Assembly: GCF_000003605.2 (NCBI RefSeq)
Contig: NW_003154742.1
Span: 204,430 to 268,429, forward strand
DNA length: 64,000 nt
Source of the DNA: Saccoglossus kowalevskii
Lineage: Eukaryota > Hemichordata > Enteropneusta > Harrimaniidae
Direction of reading: 5' to 3'
The translations under genes were made by a program, and so were the position numbers. The notes under the pieces were generated by a model that was not told where the DNA came from, did no database searches, and saw only the letters and a program-made list of their open reading frames with translations. How positions within the stretch are numbered: position 1 is the stretch's first letter; each line of letters starts with the position of its first letter. Of this stretch, positions 1 through 9,500 are shown piece by piece.

Positions 1-1264
1 CCGATTAGCACCACTCACAAGTTTGACATGGAAAATAGTCTTCCTACTGGCCCTCGCCTCAGGTAGGCATCACTGAACTAGGCGCACTGTCTTTCTTGGA
101 CGATGTACCGCCTTTATGGACAATCAAGTTGTGCTAAAGTCACTAATCCGGTTTCTCGCCAAGAACCAAATCCCAGGACCTGATCGTCATCCCCCGGCTG
201 TCAAATTTTGGTGGCCCGGAGGGTAAGGAAGAATTGCTTCTCTGCATGGTTCGAGCACGGAGTAGCTACCAAAACCGTACTAGGGATTTAAGACGAGGTG
301 CCAAGCACATGACTTTGTGTTATGACTCCGGCAGGCAGGATAGGCCGGCCTCCCCGACTTCCATCACCAGGTGGATTACTGCTACTGTATTAGAGGTCTA
401 TAATACTTTAATTTCCTTGACACAGAGCTTGCAGAGACACCAAGTATGAGCGCATGAGACCCGTGCGATTGCTTACTCACTAGTGCTAGCGTCAGGCACC
501 CCCTCGAACTTTTTCTGAGGGCAGGCTTCTGGATAACGCAAACATTTTTATCAACTACTACCTAAGAGACACCCAATCCATTGTGGGGTCCTCTTTTAGG
601 CTGGGTCCCGTCGTAATGGGTCAGACTCTGGTTGCTGATCCAGCCCGAATGACCACAAGGTTTCTTGCGCATAGGCGATAAGTCAGTCTCAGCATTTTTG
701 CGGACATATTTCTCTACCATCAGCACTTCTTGGAAGTTTCCAGGTCTCGCTTTCTGGCCTATGATCTCATGCAGAACTGTTTCGGTCTTCACTTCGAAAG
801 CATACTACCCCAGCCCCTAATTTGGGTTTTGGGTCTAGCTTTCTCGGGCACACCAAACCCTGTCACTGTAGCAGCATTTTTGGCTTTTTGTTCTGGGGAC
901 AGTACAGGCGAGGTAAGACACCACCCTTATTTGGGGGTCTTAGCTAGGTGGTGAGTGGTGTAGAGTGTATCATCCCGGACTGGGAAAAGACTTTCATCAT
1001 TTTCTGTTTGCTCGGAAAACCTGCCACCTATCGGCGTCTGATATAATAGTCATTTTGACTGACCGGAGTCTATAATGGGTAATTGAATGTAGTGAATTTA
1101 GGCAGAGGCTTCTCCGAACCCGCCTATCAACATGGTCATATTTAAGCATATACGACTTCTGGACAACCCCTTCTTTTTATATCCTGAGGGACAACAATGT
1201 CTCATATGTCGTTCAATATATTAATATATCAACGTACCCAAATTTAAGATTACTTACTCAAACT
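1..1264. other. Unassigned DNA left of the LINE
   Basis: I see no recognisable gene. Short open frames on both strands (the longest about 75 codons) have no motif I know. The stretch ends at a strong hairpin (1265-1313), so it could belong to a mobile element whose end is that hairpin, but no partner end is visible because the window begins here. Confidence 0.4.
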
Positions 1265-1313
1265 CTGGGAAGCAGGCTCGACTAGCTTCGCTATAGCTAT
1301 TTCTGCTTCCCAG
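1265..1313. repeat. 11-bp-arm hairpin next to the LINE 3' end
   Basis: CTGGGAAGCAG at 1265-1275 is the exact reverse complement of 1303-1313, with a 27-nt loop that holds a smaller TAGC/GCTA inverted repeat. It sits about 20 bp beyond the LINE 3' terminus. It could be the terminal hairpin of another element (Helitron-like elements end in such stems) or a hairpin within a longer LINE 3'UTR. Confidence 0.6.
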
Positions 1314-1415
1314 CCATATTATGGTCTTTATTTACAAATTCAAGGCCATCGGCCCATAAAAGTATCTACACGTACAAAAAGAATATTCGAAAGATAAAAA
1401 TACTTTACCAAATAT

Positions 1416-2390
1416 TTAAATAAAATTACATATCTCGTTCCTAAGTTTCAGTACATGAAAGATGTATGCAGCCAGTGGTTGTAAAATGTCAGAAATTTGA
1501 GAAGTAACAAGATCTATAGATTTATCAAAAGACGAGGTATTATAAAATGTACTGGGTAAGTACGAGGTTCGCAATTCATGGTAATATGGGCAAACAAGGA
1601 GAAAGTGAAACTCATTTTCAATTTCATCTATGTCACAAAGAGGGCAATTACTTTTGTCTCTCTCAATTACACCACGATCTCTTTCAATGCGAAGGCAGTA
1701 AGAAGAAAATCGTGCAAGAGCTACTCTATGGGAATAAATTCCAACAGATTTTAAGTATTTTTCCGGCTGCAATGTAACCTTAAATTCCCGATATGGAACC
1801 AGTTTGTCTAAGGAACAAATATCAGTAAGCTTACAAATTGAATATTGCCAACTTTCTGCAAATACCAAACATGTTCTAATTTACACAAAAACAATAGTTT
1901 CCTTATATCTGTCACCCAGGTAGGTTTCACCCTCACCCCGATTTGTCCATGTTATGTTGTAGTACTTACGTGGGTTTCTGTTACTTGGCATATTGATGAT
2001 TTTAGCCCAATATTTGATGCATCGTTTTGCGGCGTACAAGAAAATAGGGTATCTTCCTCACTCGCCCAGTGCACAATTGTTAGGTGATAGTGTCGACATA
2101 TCTGCAAGCAAAGTATTGAATACGTTCCAGACACTCACATTTTTTAAACCCCCAGACCTCCGAACCATAGGTTAAAATAGGTAAAATCATGGAATCAGAA
2201 ATGAAGAATGAATGATAATTTAAAGGACCAATTTTTCTAGTATTTTTCATAATAGCCATAAATGCTATTTTAGCTTGTTGTGCTAATGACTTCGTTGCAG
2301 GTGTCCACTGTAACCGACATGATAATAAAATTCTCAAATATTTGTAATATTAGACACCCCCAGGAAAAAAATGAATACCATAATAGTATG
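1416..2390 (-). pseudogene. LINE reverse transcriptase, C-terminal region
   Basis: Two open segments, 2337-2080 and 1868-1416, plus a broken join upstream near 2390-2340 (KYL-type residues before LQWTPATKSL). The first holds the motif PILTYGSEVWG, typical of the region after the RT thumb in APE-class LINEs. The second holds CPLCDIDEIENEFHFLLVCP, the cysteine-bearing C-terminal segment of the same polyproteins. The segments are in different frames, so the ORF is broken at least twice here. Confidence 0.8.
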
Positions 2391-2712
2391 GATATCGTTG
2401 AGGTAGGAATGCGATATCAAACATACAGAACGAGAGGATGTCCCTCTGGAGAAATGACCCTTACAACATAATATAACCTTCTAAAACCTTTTGTAATGAA
2501 ACAAGTGTGCGATATCAGCACTGAGTTTTAAAATGGTATAGCCCCCTCCCCCCATTGATACGCAGATTTTGTGGAATTCGTCATCCGCACCTGGATGCAT
2601 CTTAGTTTTATACAACCAATCAAGCCACGGGCATTTGGTATTCATAATATTGAAGTTGTTTGATTGGCTACGTAATATCGGCTGAATGTGTTTATAAATG
2701 CAAAATCACACA

Positions 2713-3830
2713 TGACCAACTTCCCCAGTTCTCATTGACGTGCATCGTGGAGAGATTGAAGCATATCCCACTTTCTCGGACGTTTCCGACGATGACCTGA
2801 TAGAAGCAAGCTGAATATTTGAATCAGCTCGGGTTTGATAATGTCGATAGTGAACCGGGTACTGTTCCACAAGTAAGTATTTTCTCACTTCGGTGACTAC
2901 AAATTCCAGATTGGACGGTTTTGCAACCCAGTGTCAGATTCTGCTGTGCGGGCCGTCGCTAAGATTCCAAAAAACACAAGGCGACGACATGTGGGCTCTG
3001 CGTACTTTTAATGAATGGTATGAAATAACACCCGACTGGTATTAACGACTGATGAAAAGGTGAAAAGTAATGCCCGTCGTGGACTTAGCTTATTAGGTGC
3101 CAAAGTGTATGGAAATTGTTATCCCCCCAAAACATTGTTATCTTTGATCATGGATTTGCAAAGCTACCGTTGTTCTGAGCTGCAAACACCTCTAAATGTT
3201 CTAAGTGATAAAGAATTTCAGGGTTTTCGTCAAGTGCTCGATTCAGAAATGAAAAGATTGCCCAGTTTGGGGTTGGGATCAAAAACAAAACATGCTGAGG
3301 TAATTACCAAAGACCAAACCGCGTTACTGTGGGAAATGAAGCTACTAGGAGACTATTCTCCCCCGGGTTCTTGTTCGCACTATGGTACTTCTAAATGGCA
3401 AACAAAAACACACAACACCGAGCTCTACGTATTGACCCACTCCAAATCACTTTACACGAGTCACCAGGTGAAATGCCTTATTTGAAGTATGTGGAAGACG
3501 TGTCGAAAAGCAACCAAGGTGGTCTAAAGCATCGCAGAGTAAGACAAAAGGAAGTAATGCATTATGCAAATACTGAAACCCCCAACAATGGCATATTAGA
3601 ATGTACAAGAATACACATCACTCTGCCCTCCGGAGGGAAAACAAAAGCGGCTTCGACCTTACCAACGGAGTGTCATTTCAAAGGCATGATATCGGAAATG
3701 CCACGAGACGAAATCGAGTGTTACTTCCGATATCATGTCGAGAGTATGGCAGGTCTATAATATCGCCCATTCCATTCAAATATCGAGTTGGAGGTTGTTA
3801 TTTAAAAAAAAACCTCAAAGTATATTGTTA
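2713..3830 (+). pseudogene. Crypton-derived (DUF3504, ZMYM/QRICH1-like) recombinase relic
   Basis: On the strand opposite the LINE, translated pieces follow the order of the DUF3504 family, the Crypton tyrosine-recombinase-derived domain also found in vertebrate KCTD1/QRICH1/ZMYM proteins. An acidic N-terminal piece (FSDVSDDDLIEAS) lies near 2755-2815. A PKNTRRRH/WALRTFNEWY-like segment follows near 2965-3025. The core ARRGLSLLGAK...EFQGFRQVLDSEMKRL...LLWEMKLLGDYSP is at 3066-3365, and, after a frameshift near 3390, HRALRIDPLQ...PYLKYVEDVSKSNQGGLKHRRV is at about 3415-3540. The catalytic arginine/tyrosine set cannot be assigned safely. Frameshifts and stops make it non-functional. A donor-like GTAAGT at 2871 may be chance. 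It interrupts the LINE, so it inserted later or was brought in by rearrangement. Confidence 0.7.
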
Positions 3831-3849
3831 TTTTGCGTATGAGGTGTGT

Positions 3850-4321
3850 ATAGTTCAATAGCCAGTTCATTGACGAAGAAGGAAACTTGGAAGGAACTCA
3901 ACATACAACCTTAGCGGACACCAACTGGACAGTCAAAGCATTCCGTATACTGATTCGATGTTCTAATACACAATCTAACATTGGAGTAAATACTAGCGGA
4001 ACGGACAATTTTTCCTATCACCCCACCCTTTATCAAAATATGCCATAGTTGCTGTCTCTCTACCATGTCAAAGGCTTTGGAAAAATCTACAAAAACACAA
4101 TAGAATTTCCCTCTTTTACGAGTGATGTATTTTTGTACCAAAGACTGTAGAATAAAGATATTATCAATAATTGAGTGCCCGTGCCAAAAACCTGTCTGTG
4201 CTTCATTTATTTTGCCAAGAGCCTCCGACCAATAGTAGAGTCGATGGTTCAAAATAGAAGTGAAAATTTTACCAAAAATACTAAGTAAAGAAATTGCCCT
4301 ATATATTCCCTGGGTCATCAA
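3850..4321 (-). pseudogene. LINE reverse transcriptase, palm region
   Basis: The longest intact RT piece (4321-3911, 136 codons) contains YRAISLLSIFGKIFTSIL, QTGFWHGHSIIDN and VFVDFSKAFD, the last carrying the first catalytic aspartate of the RT palm. Immediately downstream the GVRQG motif is broken: the expected glutamine codon is TAA near 3908. The frame then continues as GCMLSS...VNELAIEL to about 3850, where similarity stops at the Crypton-derived insertion. The YADD box is not present in the window. Confidence 0.85.
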
Positions 4322-4633
4322 CCGGGCCTTTTTATATAAACTGGGACAATAGTCGCTTTTGACCAGATAATTGGGAAAAATTGAATTAAAAAGAATATTT
4401 AGATGGTTCTGCAGACTGTCTGAGCCTGCTGATTTACCGTTTTTGATATGTTTCAGTCTTTCATGTATCTCGTCATCTGAGATACGACCATTGAAAATGT
4501 ATCACTAGATTTCCATATCACCTGGAAGAAAAATAGTCAACTTTAATGATTGAACTTTCCAGGTCGTTTGCCAAAGCAAAATCATTATTGGATTCATTTT
4601 GTGAAAAAAGGGTACTGAAATATTCAAACCTTT

Positions 4634-5014
4634 TTAGAGGATTATATTAGATGAGTTGCGAAACAAACGTAACAACCTGTATTTTTCTGCTTTCAGTTTT
4701 TTACACTCCAAATCAAACCATGGCGGTTGTTTTCTAGACTGACTGTATACCTTACGTAACATGCCGCTTTTATCAACAGCAGGACGTATTACATCCATAA
4801 ATACATCAACAAAGACATCAATATTAAAACCCGGGGTTTCTATAAAACTATTTAGATATTTACCACAAGAGTCATTTTCTAGATTTTGAACAACAGAATT
4901 GGAATTTTCTGGCTTCCATATATATTGTGTAAAACTACTAGTATCTTCTGTGTTGTCAACAGCAACGGTTGATGGTAATCCGTGTTGAATTGGCATTTTA
5001 AATGAGAGTGGCAT
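4634..5014 (-). pseudogene. LINE endonuclease-RT linker
   Basis: A 126-codon open segment between the endonuclease and RT pieces. Its C-terminal half (KQPPWFDLECKKLKAEKYRL) is the conserved PWxDxEC..lr..kr linker seen between EN and RT in many jockey/CR1/I-type polyproteins. It shares the strand and orientation of the neighbouring LINE pieces. Frames break on both sides. Confidence 0.7.
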
Positions 5015-5307
5015 GTGGTTAGATTCAGCACGCGATACAATTTTTTTTTTATTTTAGAAAACAAGGATGACGAAACTAGAACCATTACTAGAAAAACATG
5101 TAAAATCACCAACTACAGTGTCATCACCAGACCTACCATTCAACACATGCAGATTGAACGTACAACATAACGAAACAAGTGACTGTCCAAACAGATTAGA
5201 AAAAGTGCTTTTGAGGAAAGTGGAATGTTGAAACTATCAGCATTATATATTGGAAACTTGTTTAAAACAAATGTCACGTCGTCGTTGACAATAAAATCTG
5301 GCTGGCT

Positions 5308-5765
5308 TCAATCAATTATTACATCACCTTCACCTAATTTAGACAAAATAGTCACCAATTCACTTTCCAACAATTCAGTACCATTTTGTGATTCAAGTCT
5401 ATTATACACAGTGGAGTTTTGTGGAGGGATATATACGTTGCAATAGAGAATGTCTCTATCTGAATGAATTATTTTTTTTCTAAATAAGAAAAACAAGCAA
5501 TCATGTAAACTTGATTGAATACTTTCAGTATAATTCACAATCTCATTTCTCATAAGCGTCATAACACCTCCAGCAAAACGACCACGTGTTGATGTACGAG
5601 AACGATGTGTTTTATCAAACACTTTAAAACCAGGAAAATTGGTGTTCGTGTTCAGCCCATGTTTCGGATAAAGAAATAACATCAAATGATTTGAGGAAAT
5701 GAACGAAATCAAGTGAAATAAGTTTGTGTTTAAAACCTCTAACATTCCAAAACAAACAGTTTAAA
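5308..5765 (-). pseudogene. LINE AP-type endonuclease
   Basis: Reading from about 5765, the frame WNVRGFKHKLISLDFVHFLK...ISLSETWAEHE carries the N-terminal N of NVRG and the ETW glutamate typical of LINE APE endonucleases. A frameshift near 5640 moves the reading into the 145-codon open segment ending at 5308. That segment continues with GRFAGGVMTLMRN, an RxxGGV motif, then a NVYIPPQNS-type strand and GDVIID, the GDFN-like position. The order and spacing fit a whole but broken endonuclease domain. Confidence 0.8.
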
Positions 5766-5799
5766 AATGATGAACCATGGCCATGTCCCTATAGTGTAG

Positions 5800-6240
5800 C
5801 ATCAGCTATTGTACCTCTATCGCTTGACAACTGTCTATGCTGTAGTCGTGTTCGTGAATTTTTAACTCGTTTCGATGAAGCTCGTCCTTTTCTTACCGAT
5901 CTTTGTCGTTCTTTTTGTTGGCCTATTTCTCCTTCTGGGATAATAACCAGCTTTCCTCTCCTGTAGTACCATTTACGAGCCTGGAATTTCAGCTTGTTTA
6001 GCGAATCGCCATATTATACATATTTTCTTAGACTGTTGTTCGTAACAAATCATTTGACGATAACAACTGTTTGCATTAAAACATCACTTTGATGTCCAAT
6101 CTCAACAAATGACAGTCCACGAAAATACAAATCCATAACTCTTGTTCTCACTTCCGTGGGTTTTTCGACTCTTTGCTTCTTCATCACAACTTGGATGAAT
6201 GCTGGTTTTTCAACACGATAACTAAGTGACTAAAAGAGAG
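5800..6240 (-). pseudogene. Probable LINE ORF1 C-terminal tail
   Basis: Upstream of the endonuclease on the minus strand is a frame with few stops that encodes a lysine/arginine-rich tail. Readable pieces include FIQVVMKKQRVEKPTEVRTR, then KWYYRRGKLVIIPEGE, then QQKERQRSVRKGRASSKRVK, ending in a stop just before the endonuclease start. Basic ORF1 tails in this position are usual for LINEs. No zinc knuckle or RRM is visible, so the assignment rests on position and composition. Confidence 0.45.
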
Positions 6241-6520
6241 TCGCGTCGCTAAGTCCAGGGGTATCTGACTTTGTAGCGAAAATAGAAAACATTGCGGCCA
6301 ATATCTGTTAATCATTCTTCGGATATGCCGCTGATGTTTACATGTCTAATACTACTTCAGCGAAAAATCAGTACCTCGAACGGCTGTAATTATCAGGCGT
6401 GTCGATACCACGAACATCTATCGGACTTTAGTCGTATTCATGATGTCGAGCAGTAAAATACAATACACGGAAGTGACGAATGGTTTAATTTAATATAATG
6501 TATTTTGCGAACTATTCAAA

Positions 6521-9500
6521 ATGGCCGGTCGTGATAATAGTCCAGATTTCTTCATAACTGGGGGTCAAAACACAACAGAATGGGTCGAAGAAATCGCTCT
6601 TTGGCTAGAGAAGCATTACGACTTAAAGGGGAAGTATAGCGAGCGCGATTTCATCGGTGGACGCCCGGTACTTGACCAAATAACGGATATGATCAAGACA
6701 TGTAGGTGCACAGTTGTTGTTTTTGACGTTAGAAGTCAGTGGGCAGACTACACCGCTAAAGCGGCATTACATATGATCACCGAGGGCAACTCCAGTGACA
6801 AGAAGCAAGTCATTATTGTCATAAAAAACAAGTTGGCTGCAAGAAATGTTCCAGACTGTTTTCAATGTTACAAATTTGTAAATGCGGATTATGAGAACTT
6901 TTATGAGAAGTTATTTGATAGTATAACATACACCAGACCCAAAGTACAACGCAAGCTGGACAGAAGCGTCTCTAGCCACGAGCCGAAACAAGAAACAAGA
7001 ACAATACAGGACACTAGTAAGTGATCTTTTCAGAATTATTTTACTCATTACACTGTTAAATAAACATTAATCGGGGACATTCCAACTGCAATTTCCCAAT
7101 GTTGCATAGCTATAGTACATATAAATGTATCTTCTGTATCATGTTACCATGCTAATGACCCGTTTTAAAATAACGCGTATCTCTGTGTATTTCGCGCCGG
7201 GTTCCGCACAACTGTCATGCAAACATGAAGTCGGGCTTTGTTACTCACATTCGTAATGCCAGGCAGTAATTCCACAAGATATAGGTAATGTGCTGTGTGC
7301 TAGTTCATTCAAACATGTTGATTTTATACACATGCATACCTCATAAATTTTTCTCAATACAATGTTTGTGTGTACATGGAGGTAAAAAGAGAAAGAATCA
7401 CAGCCAAGTTTAGATCAAATGTACCAGGATGATCGCCGCTGTTTGTACATAGATCAGGGAGTTTATTTGCCGAACGGACCAAGGAGGACAGTTCCCATTA
7501 GCATAGTGAGGATTATCATGTATTAGAATATTACGGACGCCTTCGGCAGCGCTCTGTGATTTTCGTGACAATTCGAGTCAAATTCTTATAAACAAATATG
7601 GCGACAATCGATAGCGCCCACGAGTTCAACTACGATGCTGAAGCAGCTATATCCTTCAATTCAGAAGACGTAAACGAAATCGAAGAGCATATTACACACG
7701 AAGAAATGTTTTGCATATGCTGTGAACGAAACGATCGCTCGAAAACAGCGAATGCTGCGAATTCATTGTACATTGTGTATAACAAAAATTGACACACTGC
7801 CACAGGATGTATGTCCATCCACGGGATATAAATTTCAAAAAGTGTCATTTCAAACATCACAATTCAGTATCTGGTACAACGCGGTGCGGTCCATGTCATG
7901 CATCATTACAAAGATCATTAAACGATTCCTGCAAGTATAAAGGTGTGCGCATGCTTAATGTCCTTTGGCATTTACTGCGAGACCGTAAAACAAGACCTTG
8001 AAATGTGTGCTTTACCTCAGACAAGTAACACAACAGACTGACAACGCGGCGTTTTCTTTTGAAGTAAAGCGTGCTGCGTACGTTATAAGTTCTTATTTTG
8101 TTTTGTCTTACCACCGTATACCAGACAGGGTTTGTCATGTATATTTTTTTTTCAGGGGGGATTTTGTTATCTGCTCTGAATCTTTTTCTTTATTGCGAAA
8201 TAAAAAAAAAAAACTATTAAAAAAAACGAGTGAACAAGATTATCACAAAATAACGCAAGATCTATTCATATTCCAATCAACTAACGCGAGACATACTAGT
8301 CGGTATTTTTTATTACCTCCATGACCACACCGAAATTCGAAAATGACATTTACGGAATAATTAGCGAATCTGAAGACGATAGTTACAAACAACGCGTATA
8401 ACACGTACTATGAAGTCGAACTCGACAAAAATAACACACCCCCAGTTTTAACCGATAACCGGCTTATGCTGATACGCTGAGAGATATCATGTATTAGTAT
8501 ATGAAAACCAGCTATCCCATGTTTCGGTACCCCGGAATACACACAAAAACTGTCAACTTACAAAGTGGTATGATCGCTCGAAATGCAGCAATATGCCCTT
8601 CCCGAAAAAATGTCGGAAACTTTCCGCAAAATCTGCAACAGTGAGAAATATGGTTTTAAAGTTGCTCATTATATATTCAAAAACTATTTGAGGTATATAA
8701 GACATTCAGTTACTTGTAACTCACCAATATAAATGATGGTCGATTCTTAAATTTCGTACACAGCTGCAAAGGTCAAAATGTCCAGAACGCATCTCCCGTT
8801 TTTTAAAAATGTCCGGATCCGTTCTAGTAGAGTGACTGTGGTTTTACGAAGAAGCGCGATATATTTCGACGGTGTCTATGTCAATACTACCGAGCACGGC
8901 ACACGTAGCAAATACAATTAAGCCGATTAACACCTTGAACAATAGGCGTTGAAAGTCTGTTGTATTACTAGTCTGAGACTGTACGCAGCAACGCTTGAAG
9001 CTAAATTACGCGTCGGCGACGATCCTGGGGTGAAAGGACCATAAGACAAAGGGAATTTTGGGATTAAACTTGACTAAAACAAAAGACGTTTCTTTTTACC
9101 TCCATGGTGTGTACGAGCAAGTCATTGTTATTAGGCAACCTGACCAATGAACAATGGTAGACGGTGTTCTTGTTCATCAAGAATATTGTTATAATCGAGA
9201 CTGTATTTCAAAAAAAATGTTGGCTAATTGGAAAATAAAAATGATGTCATAGGATTCATTTATGTTTGAGGATATCTAACTTATTCATATTTTTTTAGAT
9301 ACCGTTGACCGCGAACAGAAGAAATCGCTGAATAGACTTTCCTCAAATGTTGCTAACATGAGCCTGGATTCAAATAACACAGCTTCTAAAGGTAGTGTGT
9401 GTGTGTGTGTTAGCTTAAATGGCGACAGTCGTCGCGCCGCGTCATGTTCGACATGGGTCCCGTATACAACGCGTGTAAAATACATTGTTTATTTAACATG

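Larger units (their letters stand above)
1330..6240 (-). mobile_element. Decayed APE-class non-LTR retrotransposon (LINE)
   Basis: Fragments of one LINE lie in order on the minus strand. A basic ORF1-like tail is at about 6240-5800, an AP-type endonuclease at about 5760-5308, a linker at 5014-4634, the reverse transcriptase at 4321-3850 and the RT C-terminal region at 2390-1416. The 3' end near 1335-1365 reads GGGCCGATGGCC followed by an AATAAAG-like tail, a 3'UTR style common in invertebrate CR1/jockey-like LINEs. Many frameshifts and stops show it is dead. About 80 or more RT residues, including the catalytic YADD segment, are missing where a Crypton-derived relic lies (about 2713-3830). 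The LINE 5' end is about 280 bp upstream of the TIR gene start. The clade (jockey, CR1 or I-like) is not resolved. Confidence 0.85.

Noticed and set aside
5225-5446. Plus-strand frames within the LINE
   Set aside because: Antisense to the endonuclease region; no independent support.
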